Counted from the first letter of the stretch, positions 34,193-45,030 are shown. The stretch is DNA of 64,000 nt from Leclercia sp. AS011 (GCF_037152535.1 NZ_JBBCMA010000001.1:372001-436000); one strand, 5' to 3'. The notes: a model not told the origin generated them from the letters alone. Numbers and translations are program-made.

Positions 34193-36226
34193 TTATTTCA
34201 CCTGCTGACCCGGCTTCGCGCCTTCGTCAGGGCTTAACAGGAAGATATCCTTCCCGCCAGGGCCTGCCGCCATCACCATCCCTTCCGAGATGCCGAAGCG
34301 CATTTTGCGCGGAGCGAGGTTAGCCACCATCACCGTCTGGCGACCAATCAGCACCTGCGGGTCCGGATATGCAGAACGGATGCCGGAGAAGACGTTGCGC
34401 TTCTCGCCGCCCAGATCCAGGGTCAGGCGCAGCAGTTTGTCAGAGCCTTCAACGAATTCCGCGTTCTCAATCAGCGCCACGCGCAGATCGACTTTGGCGA
34501 AATCGTCAAAAGTGATGGTCTCCTGAATCGGATCGTCCGCCAGCGGGCCGGTAACCGGTGCGGCTGCGGCTTTCACCTCTTCTTTCGAGGCGTCAACCAG
34601 GGCTTCTACCTGCTTCATCTCGATGCGGTTGTACAGCGCCTTGAAGGCGTTCAGCTTATGGCCGAGCAGCGGCTGGTTGATGCTGTCCCAGCTCAGTTCG
34701 GTATTCAGGAACGCTTCGGTACGCGCGGCCAGCTGCGGCAGAACCGGCTTCAGATAAGACATCAGTACGCGGAACAGGTTGATGCCCATGGAGCAGATCG
34801 CCTGCAGGTCGGCGTCGCGGCCTTCCTGTTTTGCGACAACCCAAGGGGCCTGCTCGTCAACGTAGCGGTTAGCCAGATCGGCCAGGGCCATGATCTCACG
34901 CACCGCTTTGCCGAACTCGCGGCTTTCCCAGGCTTCGCCAATCACGGCTGCCGCGTCGGTGAAGGTCTTGTACAGCGCGGGATCCGCCAGTTCAGCCGCC
35001 ATCACGCCGTCAAAACGCTTAGCGATAAAGCCCGCGTTACGGGAAGCCAGGTTCACCACCTTGTTGACGATGTCGGCGTTCACGCGCTGGACGAAATCTT
35101 CCAGGTTCAGGTCGATGTCGTCGATACGGGAAGAGAGCTTCGCCGCGTAGTAGTAGCGCAGGCTGTCGGCGTCAAAGTGGTTCAGCCAGGTGCTGGCCTT
35201 GATGAAGGTGCCGCGTGATTTGGACATCTTCGCGCCGTTCACCGTCACATAGCCGTGCACGAACAGGTTGGTAGGCTTGCGGAAGCCGCTGCCTTCCAGC
35301 ATGGCAGGCCAGAACAGGCTGTGGAAGTAGACGATGTCTTTACCGATGAAGTGATACAGCTCGGCGTCGGAATCTTTTTTCCAGTACTCGTCAAAGCTGG
35401 TGGTATCCCCGCGCTTATCGCACAGGTTCTTGAAGGAGCCCATGTAGCCGATTGGTGCGTCCAGCCAGACGTAGAAGTATTTGCCCGGTGCGTTCGGGAT
35501 TTCAAAGCCAAAGTACGGCGCATCGCGGGAGATATCCCACTGCTGCAGACCGGACTCAAACCACTCCTGCATCTTGTTCGCCACCTGCTCCTGCAGCGCG
35601 CCGCTGCGGGTCCACGCCTGCAGCATTTCGCTGAACGACGGCAGATCGAAGAAGAAGTGCTCGGAGTCACGCATCACAGGCGTTGCGCCGGAAACCACGG
35701 ATTTCGGCTCAATCAGCTCGGTCGGGCTATAGGTCGCGCCGCACACTTCGCAGTTATCGCCGTACTGGTCCGGGGATTTACATTTCGGACAGGTGCCTTT
35801 CACAAAACGGTCCGGCAGGAACATGCCTTTTTCCGGATCGTAGAGCTGAGAGATGGTGCGGTTTTTAATAAAACCGTTCTCTTTCAGACGGGTGTAGATC
35901 AGCTCCGACAGCTCGCGGTTTTCGTCGCTGTGCGTGGAGTGATAGTTGTCATAGCTGATGTCAAAGCCAGCAAAGTCCGTCTGATGCTCCTGACTCATAT
36001 CAGCAATCATCTGCTCCGGGCTGATACCGAGCTGCTGTGCTTTCAGCATGATCGGCGTGCCGTGTGCGTCGTCTGCACAGATGAAGTTTACCTGATGGCC
36101 GCGCATTCGCTGGTAACGGACCCAGACATCAGCCTGGATATGCTCCAGCATGTGGCCGAGGTGGATTGAGCCGTTAGCGTACGGCAGAGCGCACGTCACC
36201 AGAATTTTTTTCGCGACTTGAGTCAT
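34193..36226 (-). CDS. metG: MetG, methionyl-tRNA synthetase
   Basis: Essential class I aminoacyl-tRNA synthetase, 677 residues as in E. coli. HIGH-type motif in [10 protein letters not shown] (~15-24), zinc-binding CPKC and CEVC near 146-162, KMSKS in [10 protein letters not shown], anticodon-binding helices and a C-terminal tRNA-binding OB fold (~575-677, [20 protein letters not shown]). The frame is open 39 codons further upstream, but ATG 36226 gives the E. coli start. Divergent from mrp. Confidence 0.98.
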   Translation of the reverse strand: MTQVAKKILVTCALPYANGSIHLGHMLEHIQADVWVRYQRMRGHQVNFICADDAHGTPIMLKAQQLGISPEQMIADMSQEHQTDFAGFDISYDNYHSTHSDENRELSELIYTRLKENGFIKNRTISQLYDPEKGMFLPDRFVKGTCPKCKSPDQYGDNCEVCGATYSPTELIEPKSVVSGATPVMRDSEHFFFDLPSFSEMLQAWTRSGALQEQVANKMQEWFESGLQQWDISRDAPYFGFEIPNAPGKYFYVWLDAPIGYMGSFKNLCDKRGDTTSFDEYWKKDSDAELYHFIGKDIVYFHSLFWPAMLEGSGFRKPTNLFVHGYVTVNGAKMSKSRGTFIKASTWLNHFDADSLRYYYAAKLSSRIDDIDLNLEDFVQRVNADIVNKVVNLASRNAGFIAKRFDGVMAAELADPALYKTFTDAAAVIGEAWESREFGKAVREIMALADLANRYVDEQAPWVVAKQEGRDADLQAICSMGINLFRVLMSYLKPVLPQLAARTEAFLNTELSWDSINQPLLGHKLNAFKALYNRIEMKQVEALVDASKEEVKAAAAPVTGPLADDPIQETITFDDFAKVDLRVALIENAEFVEGSDKLLRLTLDLGGEKRNVFSGIRSAYPDPQVLIGRQTVMVANLAPRKMRFGISEGMVMAAGPGGKDIFLLSPDEGAKPGQQVK

Positions 36227-36362
36227 AGTGGACATTACTTCTTTTGTAGTGAAAAGGGTTTTGATAGTACCAAAAGGGGCATTATTAAGTAAGCACAAAC
36301 CATGGCCTTTCAGGTAAACTTGTTCAACAAAGCTCTTATCCACAATAACAAAAGGAGTCGGG

Positions 36363-37472
36363 ATGAGTTCTCAATCCCAGGCCAAATCACCGGAAGCCTT
36401 GCGTGCAATGGTCGCCGGGACGCTGGCTAATTTTCAGCACCCCACCCTGAAGCATAATCTCACCGCCCTGAAGGCGTTGCACCACGTGGCGTGGCTGGAT
36501 GATACCCTGCATGTTGAGCTGCAGATGCCGTTCGTCTGGAACAACGCGTTCGAGACGCTGAAAGAGGAAACCAGCGCTGAGCTGCTGCGCATCACCGGGG
36601 CGAAGGCGATTGACTGGAAATTGTCCCACGCCATCGCCACCCTGAAGCGGGTGAAAAACCAGCCGGGCATCAATGGCGTGAAAAATATTATCGCCATCAG
36701 CTCCGGCAAGGGTGGGGTGGGTAAATCCTCCACCGCCGTAAACCTGGCCCTGGCGCTGGCCGCCGAAGGGGCGAAGGTCGGTATTCTGGATGCCGATATT
36801 TATGGTCCGTCGATCCCGAACATGCTGGGCGCGGAAAATCAGCGTCCGACCTCGCCGGATGGCACCCATATGGCACCGATCATGGCTTACGGGCTGGCAA
36901 CCAACTCAATCGGTTATCTGGTGACTGACGACAACGCTATGGTGTGGCGCGGGCCGATGGCCAGCAAAGCGCTGTTGCAGATGTTGCAGGAGACAATGTG
37001 GCCGGATCTCGATTATCTGGTACTGGATATGCCGCCGGGTACCGGTGACATTCAGCTGACGCTGGCGCAGAACATTCCGGTAACGGGTGCGGTTGTGGTC
37101 ACCACGCCGCAGGATATCGCGCTGATCGACGCCAAAAAAGGCATCGTGATGTTCGAGAAGGTTGAAGTGCCGGTGCTGGGCGTGGTCGAAAATATGAGCA
37201 TGCATATCTGCAGCAACTGTGGTCATCATGAGGCGATCTTTGGTGCAGGCGGGGCAGAGAAGCTTGCGGCGCAGTATCACACCCAACTGCTGGGCCAGAT
37301 GCCGCTGCACATTACCCTGCGTGAAGATCTCGACAGCGGGAAGCCGACCGTGGTCAACCGTCCTGAAAGTGAGTTTGCTGAGATGTATCGCCAGCTGGCA
37401 GATCGCGTCGCGGCCCAGCTCTACTGGCAGGGCGAAGTGATCCCGGGCGATATCGCGTTCCGCGCGGTGTAG
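36363..37472 (+). CDS. mrp: Mrp (ApbC), iron-sulfur cluster carrier ATPase
   Basis: 369-residue P-loop protein (MinD/Mrp family) that binds and transfers Fe-S clusters. An N-terminal MIP18-like domain (~1-95) precedes the ATPase with deviant Walker [10 protein letters not shown] (K116, K121). The cluster-binding CxxC is C282/C285 in [14 protein letters not shown] precedes ATG 36363. It lies divergent to metG, as in E. coli. Confidence 0.97.
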   Translation: MSSQSQAKSPEALRAMVAGTLANFQHPTLKHNLTALKALHHVAWLDDTLHVELQMPFVWNNAFETLKEETSAELLRITGAKAIDWKLSHAIATLKRVKNQPGINGVKNIIAISSGKGGVGKSSTAVNLALALAAEGAKVGILDADIYGPSIPNMLGAENQRPTSPDGTHMAPIMAYGLATNSIGYLVTDDNAMVWRGPMASKALLQMLQETMWPDLDYLVLDMPPGTGDIQLTLAQNIPVTGAVVVTTPQDIALIDAKKGIVMFEKVEVPVLGVVENMSMHICSNCGHHEAIFGAGGAEKLAAQYHTQLLGQMPLHITLREDLDSGKPTVVNRPESEFAEMYRQLADRVAAQLYWQGEVIPGDIAFRAV

Positions 37473-37475
37473 TTG

Positions 37476-37510
37476 TTTTGCCGGGGGCCGCTGCGCTTAC
37501 CCGGCAAAAC
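37476..37510. repeat. Single REP-like palindrome after mrp
   Basis: TTTTGCCGGG and TACCCGGCAAAA flank a short GC-rich core (GGCCGCTGCGCT). It is a one-unit version of the REP family and could act as a terminator for mrp or the convergent gene. Confidence 0.7.
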
Positions 37511-37516
37511 AAGCGA

Positions 37517-37849
37517 TTAACGGTGGTAGAAGATATCGCCGTTATACGCTTTGTAGATCTTACCGTCAGTATCACCCACTAACACGTAGTTCTCGCCCAT
37601 ATAGGTCCAGTGCGTGCCAGCCTGGGGTTCAGGCAGATTGCGCAGCTTATACTGCTTAATGGTGTACTCAGGTGTCAGATACTGCGCCGGGGCGAAATCA
37701 CCAATCTTGAATTTCGTAAAATCGGCTACAAACTCCTGTTCCTCATAGGCCTGGATGCCAGAGGGTGCCGCTGTGGCTTGCGGTGCAGCAAAGGCCGCGC
37801 TCGCCAGGGACATCAGTACGCCCAGAAGTAGAATTTTACCTTTAGTCAT
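37517..37849 (-). CDS. rcnB: RcnB-like periplasmic nickel/cobalt homeostasis protein
   Basis: 110-residue exported protein with a signal peptide (~1-21). The C-terminal RcnB motif is complete: YTIKQYKLRNLPEPQAGTHW then TYMGENYVLVGDTDGKIYKAYNGDIFYHR-like ending. Close to E. coli RcnB in length and sequence. RcnB modulates Ni/Co efflux by RcnA. No rcnA or rcnR is adjacent, though the E. coli rcnRAB locus lies in this general region. ATG 37849 follows CTGGAGAAAA. Confidence 0.87.
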   Translation of the reverse strand: MTKGKILLLGVLMSLASAAFAAPQATAAPSGIQAYEEQEFVADFTKFKIGDFAPAQYLTPEYTIKQYKLRNLPEPQAGTHWTYMGENYVLVGDTDGKIYKAYNGDIFYHR

Positions 37850-38338
37850 TTTTTCTCCAGATTAACCGTGGCCATTACTCGTGGTCTGCTGATCCTTGAC
37901 CGAGCAACAGATACTCCATTTTATGTTTTGCCGGCTGGCTGAGTGGGTAAAAAATGTAACAAATCAACACATCCCTGCACATGCCGGTGCGCCTTTAATT
38001 ATATTTACCATGAATGCTTCGTTATTTAAAATCTATATTAATTATAGTTCCTTTTATAAAATCTTAAAGTAACCCCTCATCCAAATATATTCGCATACGT
38101 ACTATGTTATTTCTTTTGCGGAATGATTATGATACGGCCTAATTTACTGGTTCTGTTTTTTCTTTTTGCTGCTAAAAGAAACTTCCAAACAAATGTTAGC
38201 CCGGATGGTGTATTTCTTTAATCAGGTTATTTAACTATAACCGTCTGATATTTTGTGATTTTTATTACTTATTAGAATTATCGGAGTTATCCAGAAAATA
38301 ATGGGCTATAAACGTATTTTGTAGGGTGTTATTTATTA
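37850..38338. other. Long AT-rich regulatory region before gfcE
   Basis: 489 bases without a supportable ORF, AT-rich especially from 38000. TTAGAATTATCGGA near 38273 loosely resembles an RcsAB box (about nine of 14 positions), which is too weak to assert. I saw no JUMPstart/ops sequence of the kind that precedes capsule operons. Confidence 0.5.
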
Positions 38339-39478
38339 ATGATAATTCCATTCCGCCGCGGTGCGGTTTTTTTTGCCGCTCTTATATTAACAGGCTGCAC
38401 AATTACGCCTGGCCAACATATAAATACTTCTGGAAAAAATAACGTTGCTGTTGCCGACAATTCCGTTGATTTGGATAAAAAAGTGGACGTCTGGCCGTTA
38501 ACGCCTTCCGTTATTGACAAGCTCCGGGGCGAGCGGGAGAAATCTCGGGCAAATCCGAAGCTGGACGAGGAACTAAAGCGCTGGGAATACCGGATTGGCC
38601 CCGGGGATGTGCTGATGATCACCGTCTGGGATCACCCGGAACTGACCACCCCTGCCGGGCAGTACCGCAGCGCCAGCGACACCGGTAACTGGGTCGGTGC
38701 CGACGGCACGCTCTTCTATCCCTATGTCGGTAAGCTTCAGGTGGCGGGTAAAACCCTCGCCGAGGTACGCAAAGAGATCACCGATCGGCTGGACAGGGTG
38801 ATTGAAAGCCCGCAGGTCGATGTCAGTATCGCGGCGTTTCGGTCGCAGAAAGCCTACATCACCGGCGAAGTGGTCAAATCCGGCCAACAGCCGATTACGA
38901 ATATTCCGCTGACCATTATGGACGCGATCAACGCGGCAGGCGGTCTGTCGGCCGATGCCGACTGGCGCAACGTGGTGCTCACCCATGATGGCCAGGATAC
39001 GCGGATATCGCTCTATGCCCTGATGCAGCACGGCGACCTGACGCAAAACCGGCTGCTGTGGCCGGGGGATATTCTGTTTATCCCGCGCAATGATGCCCTG
39101 AAAGTCTTTGTGATGGGGGAGGTGGTGAAGCAGAGCACCCTCAAAATGGATCGCAGCGGCATGACGCTGGCGGAAGCCTTAGCCAGCGCTGGCGGCCTGA
39201 ATCAGTCTATGGCTGATGCGAGCGGCATCTTCGTGATCCGCTCCAGCACCGGCAAAAGCCAGGACGGCAAAATTGCCCGCATCTGGCAGCTGAATGCCCG
39301 CGACGCGTCCGCCATGGTGCTCGGCACGGAATTCCAGCTCCAGCCCTACGATATTGTCTACGTGACAACGGCACCGATCTCACGCTGGAACCGGGTTGTG
39401 GCGCAGCTGGTGCCAACTATCAACGGGGTTCATGACCTCACGGAAACCGTGCGTTTTATCAAGTCGTGGCCCGAATAA
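38339..39478 (+). CDS. gfcE: GfcE/Wza-type polysaccharide export lipoprotein
   Basis: 379-residue outer-membrane polysaccharide exporter forming an octameric channel. A lipoprotein signal ends in LILTGC20. The Poly_export domain (~80-175: [40 protein letters not shown]) is followed by two SLBB domains ([33 protein letters not shown]) and a C-terminal amphipathic helix that would span the outer membrane. Naming as gfcE rather than wza rests on the neighbouring Etp/Etk. The Shine-Dalgarno is weak. Confidence 0.87.
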   Translation: MIIPFRRGAVFFAALILTGCTITPGQHINTSGKNNVAVADNSVDLDKKVDVWPLTPSVIDKLRGEREKSRANPKLDEELKRWEYRIGPGDVLMITVWDHPELTTPAGQYRSASDTGNWVGADGTLFYPYVGKLQVAGKTLAEVRKEITDRLDRVIESPQVDVSIAAFRSQKAYITGEVVKSGQQPITNIPLTIMDAINAAGGLSADADWRNVVLTHDGQDTRISLYALMQHGDLTQNRLLWPGDILFIPRNDALKVFVMGEVVKQSTLKMDRSGMTLAEALASAGGLNQSMADASGIFVIRSSTGKSQDGKIARIWQLNARDASAMVLGTEFQLQPYDIVYVTTAPISRWNRVVAQLVPTINGVHDLTETVRFIKSWPE

Positions 39479-39942
39479 TGATCCAGTCCATTCTGGTGGT
39501 GTGTACAGGAAATATTTGCCGCTCCCCGCTCGGGGAACGGCTCTTACAGCAGCAACTCCCCACATTGTCTATCGCATCGGCAGGCATCTGCGGCCTGGCC
39601 GGTCATCCGGCAGACAGCCATGCCCGGCAGATCGCGGCTATGCATGGTCTGTCGCTGGCCGATCACGTTGCCCGACCGCTGACGGCGGCAATGATGCGGG
39701 AATACGATCTGATCCTTGCTATGGAGTCAGGACAAATTAACCGGATCTCGCTCATCGCCCCGGAGGTGCGCGGCAAAGCCTTGCTGTTTGGGCAGTGGCT
39801 CAGGGAAAAGGAGATCCCCGATCCGTACGGTAAAAGCATGGAAGCGTTTGACTATGTTTTTCGCCTGCTTGGTGAAGCATGTCAGGAATGGACCAACCGA
39901 CTTACAGTTAAGGGATCACGTACATGTCGTCAAAAAGCGTAA
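39466..39942 (+). CDS. etp: Etp, low-molecular-weight protein-tyrosine phosphatase
   Basis: 158-residue phosphatase that dephosphorylates the Etk kinase. The P-loop [11 protein letters not shown] (CX5R) is at ~9-19 and the catalytic aspartate loop is IPDPYGKS near 120-125. It resembles Etp ([27 protein letters not shown]) more than Wzb. GTG 39466 aligns the N-terminus with E. coli Etp (12 residues before SILVV-type core) and overlaps gfcE by 13 bases; ATG 39478 is the alternative. Confidence 0.87.
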   Translation: MARIMIQSILVVCTGNICRSPLGERLLQQQLPTLSIASAGICGLAGHPADSHARQIAAMHGLSLADHVARPLTAAMMREYDLILAMESGQINRISLIAPEVRGKALLFGQWLREKEIPDPYGKSMEAFDYVFRLLGEACQEWTNRLTVKGSRTCRQKA

Positions 39943-42119
39943 ATGCACAGGATTATGCTGCTGATAATCATGAGCTGGATCTGGCGCGTCTTCTGGGAGA
40001 GTTAATTGATCATCGCGTGTGTATTCTTGGCGTCACGCTATTTTTTGCGCTCTGCGGAACGATGTATGCGTTACTGGCATCGCCGGTATACGTCGCAGAT
40101 GCCATGGTACAAATCGAAAGTAAACCGCAGAACAGCATTCTTAAAACCTTAAGCCAGCTGGCCCCGGAGCGGTCATCCGATTCCGGCGCGGAAATTCAGC
40201 TGCTGCGATCGCGGATGATCCTTGGTGAAACCGTAGAGGCACTGCGCTTACGCGATGAGATAACCCAGGTTCGCCTGCCGTTAATCGGCAAGGGGTGGGC
40301 GAGGCTTACCGGGCAACCCGAAGCCACGCTGATCCTCGATAAGCTGATCCTTCCCGCCGCTCAGGGCAACGGGATGGCGCTGCTCCTCACCGCTGAAGAG
40401 AACGGACACTACCGGCTGGAAGGGGAGGGCGTTAGCGCCCGCGGCACCGTCGGTGCGCCGTTACAGCACGCCGGAGTGACGATAACCGTTCGCGAGTTAA
40501 CTGCGCCCCCAGGCACGCGTTTCAGGGTGCGGCAGCTTGCCCGGCTGGAGGCGATAAACACCCTGAGTCGCCAGTTTAGCGTGACGGAGCAGGGCAAAGA
40601 GAGTGGGATCCTCTCCCTGAGCCTGACGGGCGAGGATCCCGGGAACATTGCTACCGTGCTGAACCACATTGCCCAGAGCTATCTGCAACAGAACATTGCC
40701 CGTCAGGCCGCGCAGGACTCGCAGAGCCTCAACTTCCTGCAACGCCAGCTTCCGCAAGTTCGCGGCGAGCTGGAGTTGGCTGAAGAGCGTCTGAACAGCT
40801 ACCGCAAGCAGCGCGACTCGGTGGATTTGAGCCTGGAAGCGAAATCGGTGCTGGAGCAGATCGTTAACGCTGATAATCAGCTGAACGAGCTGACCTTCCG
40901 CGAAGCCGAGATCTCCCAGCTCTTTAAAAAAGACCACCCGACCTATCGGGCGCTGCGTGAAAAACGGCACACCCTCGAGAGCGAGCGGGAGCGCCTGAAC
41001 AAAAGGGTGGGGACGATGCCGGCCACGCAGCAGGAGATCCTGCGTCTCAGCCGCGATGTCGATTCTGGCCGGGCGGTTTACCTGCAGCTTCTTACCCGCC
41101 AGCAGGAGTTAAACATCTCCCGTTCGAGCACCATCGGTAACGTGCGCATTATCGATTCGGCGGTGACGCAGCCTGCGCCGATCAAGCCGCGCAAGGCGTT
41201 GATCCTGATCGTTACCACCCTGTTTGGCTTCCTGGTGGCGACTGGCGGGGTACTGGCAAGATCGGCACTGCGACGCGGCATCACGGCCCCGGAGCAGCTC
41301 GAAAGAGAAGGGATGAACGTCTATGCCACCTTGCCGCATTCGGCCTGGCTGCACGGTAAAACCCGGGTGGGCAACCGCTATTTCTTCCACTACTGCAAAG
41401 GGCATAAAATCACCGACGTGCCCTTCTTGCCCATAGACCGACCGCTGGATAATTTTGTCGAAGCGGTGCGCGGGTTACGCACCAGCCTGCACTTCGCCAT
41501 GATGGATGCTGAAAACAACATTTTGATGTTCAGCGGCCCGGCCCAGGACTGCGGAAAAACGCTGGTCAGTACCTCGCTGGCGGCGCTGGTGACCCAGGTC
41601 GATCGGCGGGTGCTGTTTATCGATGCCGATATGCGTAAGGGCTACGTGCACAATATTTTTGGCCTGCGCAACGACGCCGGTCTGTCGGACGTGCTGTCAG
41701 GAAAAGTGGCCTTCAATGAAGCGGTTCAGACTTACGCCAGCGGGCAGTTTGATGTGGTGACCTGCGGGCACTATCCGCCTAACCCCTCAGAGCTGCTGAT
41801 GCATGACCGTTTTCGCGCGTTCATGGCCTGGGCCAGCAAGCAGTACGACATGGTGATCGTCGATACGCCGCCGATTCTGGCAGTGACGGATGCCGCGCTG
41901 GTCGGGCGGGTTGCAGCCTCCACGCTGCTGGTGGCACGGTTTAACGTCACCAGCGTTCGCGAGATAGCGGTCAGCCAGCACCGTCTGCAGCAGATGAGGG
42001 TCAACATCAAAGGGGTCATTCTTAACGACGTCATGAAATCGGCGGCCAGCTACTATGCTTCCGGCTACGATGCTTACGGCTATTTCGCTACGCAGGGCGC
42101 AAACGCGAAGAAGAGATAA
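39924..42119 (+). CDS. etk: Etk, BY-type protein-tyrosine kinase (Wzc family)
   Basis: 731-residue inner-membrane chain-length regulator and autokinase. Wzz domain (~17-110), transmembrane helices at ~31-51 and ~425-447, a periplasmic coiled coil (~265-400), and a cytoplasmic kinase. Walker A is GPAQDCGKT (538-546), with Walker A' LFIDADMRKGY (D567, D569; Y574 at the activating Tyr of E. coli Etk) and Walker B VIVDTPP. The C-terminal tyrosine cluster has five Tyr between 710 and 720. It overlaps etp by 19 bases. No glycosyltransferase genes follow. Confidence 0.92.
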   Translation: MSSKSVNAQDYAADNHELDLARLLGELIDHRVCILGVTLFFALCGTMYALLASPVYVADAMVQIESKPQNSILKTLSQLAPERSSDSGAEIQLLRSRMILGETVEALRLRDEITQVRLPLIGKGWARLTGQPEATLILDKLILPAAQGNGMALLLTAEENGHYRLEGEGVSARGTVGAPLQHAGVTITVRELTAPPGTRFRVRQLARLEAINTLSRQFSVTEQGKESGILSLSLTGEDPGNIATVLNHIAQSYLQQNIARQAAQDSQSLNFLQRQLPQVRGELELAEERLNSYRKQRDSVDLSLEAKSVLEQIVNADNQLNELTFREAEISQLFKKDHPTYRALREKRHTLESERERLNKRVGTMPATQQEILRLSRDVDSGRAVYLQLLTRQQELNISRSSTIGNVRIIDSAVTQPAPIKPRKALILIVTTLFGFLVATGGVLARSALRRGITAPEQLEREGMNVYATLPHSAWLHGKTRVGNRYFFHYCKGHKITDVPFLPIDRPLDNFVEAVRGLRTSLHFAMMDAENNILMFSGPAQDCGKTLVSTSLAALVTQVDRRVLFIDADMRKGYVHNIFGLRNDAGLSDVLSGKVAFNEAVQTYASGQFDVVTCGHYPPNPSELLMHDRFRAFMAWASKQYDMVIVDTPPILAVTDAALVGRVAASTLLVARFNVTSVREIAVSQHRLQQMRVNIKGVILNDVMKSAASYYASGYDAYGYFATQGANAKKR

Positions 42120-42130
42120 GGGGAATAAAG

Positions 42131-42155
42131 ACCCGGCAGCGAGTGCTGCCGGGTT
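42131..42155. terminator. Terminator hairpin between etk and ddc
   Basis: ACCCGGCAGC, GAGT loop, GCTGCCGGGT. On the minus strand it is followed by CTTTATT, so it mainly suits ddc; it can also serve etk. Confidence 0.65.
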
Positions 42156-42162
42156 GAACAAC

Positions 42163-43638
42163 TTACTTCGCCAGCAGCTCGTGCGCCGTGCGTTCCACCA
42201 GTGACAGCAGGACTTTGACATCCTCCAGGTTCACGATTGGGTTCAGCAGGGTCAGCTTCAGGCAGGTGATACCGTTATGCTCGGTCACGCCGACGTTGGC
42301 GCGGCCTGATTCCAGCAGCGCGTCACCGATCTTCTGGTTGAGCAGCGCAATGGCCGCATCGTCCAGATTCAGCTCAGGGCGGAAGCGGAACAGCACGCTC
42401 GCCAGCTGCGGTGGCATCACCAGCTCCAGCAGCGGCTGTTCGGTCACGTACGCGGCAACCTGCTGCGCCATGGTCACACCGTGATCGATGATCTCAGCGT
42501 ATTTCTTCTGGCCCAGCGCCTCCAGGCTCATCCACAGCTTCAGCGCGTCGAAACGACGGGTGGTCTGCAGGGATTTGGACACCAGGTTCGGTACGCCAGC
42601 CTCTTCGTCAAACTCAGAGTTCAGGTACGCCGCCTGATAGCGCATCAGCTCATAGTGACGCGCCTCTTTCAGCAGGAATGCGCCGCAGCTGATGGTCTGG
42701 AAGAACTGCTTGTGGAAGTCCAGAGTAACGGAATCCACCAGCTCGATACCGTCGAGGTAATCGCGGTACTTCTCGGACATCAGCAGCGCGCCGCCCCAGG
42801 CCGCATCCACGTGAACCCAGATATTCTGCTTCGCCGCCAGCTCTGCAATCGCACGCAGCGGATCGATAGCGCCCGCGTCGGTGGTTCCTGCGGTGGCAAC
42901 GATCGCCAGAATCTGTTCGCCGTTAGCATTGCACTGCTCGATTTTCGCTGCCAGATCGGTCAGATCCATACGCGAACATGCGTCAGTTTTCACCTGGATA
43001 ACGGACTGGTAGCCGAGACCCATCAGCGCCATGTTTTTCTGCACGGAGAAGTGCGCGCTGTCGGAGCACAGCACCCGGATCTTACGCAGATCGCCCACCA
43101 GACCATCCTGCTGGACGGAGTGGCCCTGACGCGCGAAGAACGCATCACGCGCCAGCATCAGACCCATCATGTTGCTCTGGGTGCCGCCGCTGGTGAAGAC
43201 ACCGGCGTCGCCTGACTGGTAACCCAGACGGGTACGCAGCCACTCGATCAGTTTTATCTCGATAATGGTCGCAGACGGGCTCTGATCCCAGGAGTCCATG
43301 CTCTGGTTAGTGGCGTTGATCATCACTTCCGCCGCCTGGCTTACCACCAGGCTCGGGCAGTGGAGGTGCGCCACGCACTGCGGATGGTGCACCGCCAGGC
43401 TGTCTTTCAGGAAATATTCAACGGCACGCTCGATGGCGGTCTCGTTGCCCAGCCCTTCCGGGCTGAACTCCAGGTTAATACGTTCGCGCAGCTCGGCGAC
43501 CGTTTTACCCTGGTACATTTCCGGCTGTTTCAGCCACTGCATAACCGCCTGGGTGCTCTGCTCGATGGCCTGCTGATAGGCTTCGATGCTTTGCGCCGAC
43601 GACGACAAAATCGGGTTTAAATCTGACATTGTATCCAT
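42163..43638 (-). CDS. ddc: Ddc, L-2,4-diaminobutyrate decarboxylase
   Basis: PLP-dependent group II decarboxylase (491 residues) converting L-2,4-diaminobutyrate to 1,3-diaminopropane. Motifs: VFTSGGTQSNMMGL, DSAHFSVQKN, HVDAAWGGALLMS, and the PLP lysine in TLDFHKQFFQT. It follows dat by nine bases, a conserved dat-ddc pair also found in Acinetobacter, Vibrio and Enterobacter. A second in-frame ATG lies at 43629. Confidence 0.92.
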   Translation of the reverse strand: MDTMSDLNPILSSSAQSIEAYQQAIEQSTQAVMQWLKQPEMYQGKTVAELRERINLEFSPEGLGNETAIERAVEYFLKDSLAVHHPQCVAHLHCPSLVVSQAAEVMINATNQSMDSWDQSPSATIIEIKLIEWLRTRLGYQSGDAGVFTSGGTQSNMMGLMLARDAFFARQGHSVQQDGLVGDLRKIRVLCSDSAHFSVQKNMALMGLGYQSVIQVKTDACSRMDLTDLAAKIEQCNANGEQILAIVATAGTTDAGAIDPLRAIAELAAKQNIWVHVDAAWGGALLMSEKYRDYLDGIELVDSVTLDFHKQFFQTISCGAFLLKEARHYELMRYQAAYLNSEFDEEAGVPNLVSKSLQTTRRFDALKLWMSLEALGQKKYAEIIDHGVTMAQQVAAYVTEQPLLELVMPPQLASVLFRFRPELNLDDAAIALLNQKIGDALLESGRANVGVTEHNGITCLKLTLLNPIVNLEDVKVLLSLVERTAHELLAK

Positions 43639-43647
43639 TGTCTCCGG

Positions 43648-45030
43648 TTAGACTGGGCGAACGCCCGCAGCAAGCAGCGCCTGCTCAAATTTGTCCAGGA
43701 ACACGTTCAGCTCCTGATCGCTGATCAGCAGAGAAGGCAGAAGACGCACAACGTTACCGTTACGGCCGCCACGCTCCAGAATCAGACCGGTTTCGAAGCA
43801 CTTCTTCTGGATCAGCGCAGATAGCTCGCCATCGCCCGGGAAGCAGCCCATATGGTCGGCAGCTTCGTGCGGTTTAACGATCTCGATACCAATCATCATG
43901 CCCAGACCGCGAACGTGACCGATAACCGGATAGCGTTTCTGCAGTTCAACCAGCTTCGCTTTCAGCCACTCGCCCTGGGCGGCAACTTTATCAGCGATGT
44001 TCTGCTCTTTGAGGATCTGCAGGGTGGTGAGGCCGGTGGCCATCGCCAGCTGGTTACCACGGAAGGTACCGGTATGGTGACCCGGAGACCATGCGTCGAA
44101 CTGCTTTTTGATACCGAGAACGGCCAGCGGCAGACCGCCACCGACAGCTTTGGACATCACTACGATGTCTGGCTGGATACCCGCGTGTTCGAAGGCGAAG
44201 AATTTACCGGTACGGGCAAAGCCTGCCTGGACTTCGTCGAGGATCAGCAGAATGCCGTGCTCTTCGGTCACTTTACGGATGCGCTGCAGCCACTCAACCG
44301 GCGCCGGGTTCACGCCGCCTTCGCCCTGGACTGCTTCCAGGATCACGGCAGCAGGTTTACGCACGCCGCTCTCGACGTCGTTGATCAGGTTTTCGAAGTA
44401 GTAGGTCAGGGCTTTCACACCCGCTTCACCGCCGATACCCAGCGGGCAGCGGTACTGGTGCGGGTAAGGCATGAACTGCACTTCCGGCATCATGCCGTCA
44501 ACCGCTTCTTTTGGAGACAGGTTGCCGGTTACGGACAGCGCGCCGTGGGTCATGCCGTGATAGGCACCGGAGAAGCTGATAATGCCGCTACGGCCGGTCA
44601 CTTTTTTCGCCAGCTTCAGCGCGGCTTCAACGGCGTCCGCACCGGACGGACCGGTAAACTGCAGGCAGTACTCTTTGCCCTGACCTGGCAGCAAGGAGAG
44701 CAGGTATTCTGAGAACGCGTCTTTCAACGGCGTGGTCAGATCCAGGGTATGTAACGGCAAGCCGCTGGTAATGACACTTTGGATGCTTTTCAGCACATCA
44801 GGATGGTTATGACCCAGCGCCAGCGTTCCCGCACCGGCCAGGCAATCAAGATACTCTTTGTTATCCGCATCGGTGATCCACACCCCATCCGCCTTAGTGA
44901 TGGCTAAAGGCAGCTTGCGCGGATAACTCCTGACATTGGATTCCATTTCGGCCTGACGAGCCAGATAGGTTTCGTTGGTTTTGAAAGAAGAGGCATTCAA
45001 AGTATCAATACGGACTTTATCCGTCATCAT
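43648..45030 (-). CDS. dat: Dat, diaminobutyrate-2-oxoglutarate aminotransferase
   Basis: Class III PLP aminotransferase (460 residues) making L-2,4-diaminobutyrate from aspartate semialdehyde and glutamate. Motifs: [48 protein letters not shown] and the PLP lysine in [14 protein letters not shown]. Begins at ATG ATG with TAGGAGTGAT upstream; the second ATG (45027) is better spaced. It is the first gene of dat-ddc; the spermidine-analogue genes seen next to this pair in Vibrio are absent. Confidence 0.92.
   Translation of the reverse strand: MMTDKVRIDTLNASSFKTNETYLARQAEMESNVRSYPRKLPLAITKADGVWITDADNKEYLDCLAGAGTLALGHNHPDVLKSIQSVITSGLPLHTLDLTTPLKDAFSEYLLSLLPGQGKEYCLQFTGPSGADAVEAALKLAKKVTGRSGIISFSGAYHGMTHGALSVTGNLSPKEAVDGMMPEVQFMPYPHQYRCPLGIGGEAGVKALTYYFENLINDVESGVRKPAAVILEAVQGEGGVNPAPVEWLQRIRKVTEEHGILLILDEVQAGFARTGKFFAFEHAGIQPDIVVMSKAVGGGLPLAVLGIKKQFDAWSPGHHTGTFRGNQLAMATGLTTLQILKEQNIADKVAAQGEWLKAKLVELQKRYPVIGHVRGLGMMIGIEIVKPHEAADHMGCFPGDGELSALIQKKCFETGLILERGGRNGNVVRLLPSLLISDQELNVFLDKFEQALLAAGVRPV

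Noticed and set aside
36227..36343. 39-codon N-terminal extension of metG
   Set aside because: Lies in the metG/mrp divergent region; E. coli MetG starts at the internal ATG 36226 with the same sequence.
38270..38290. RcsAB-like box before gfcE
   Set aside because: Only about nine of 14 positions fit; not enough to call.
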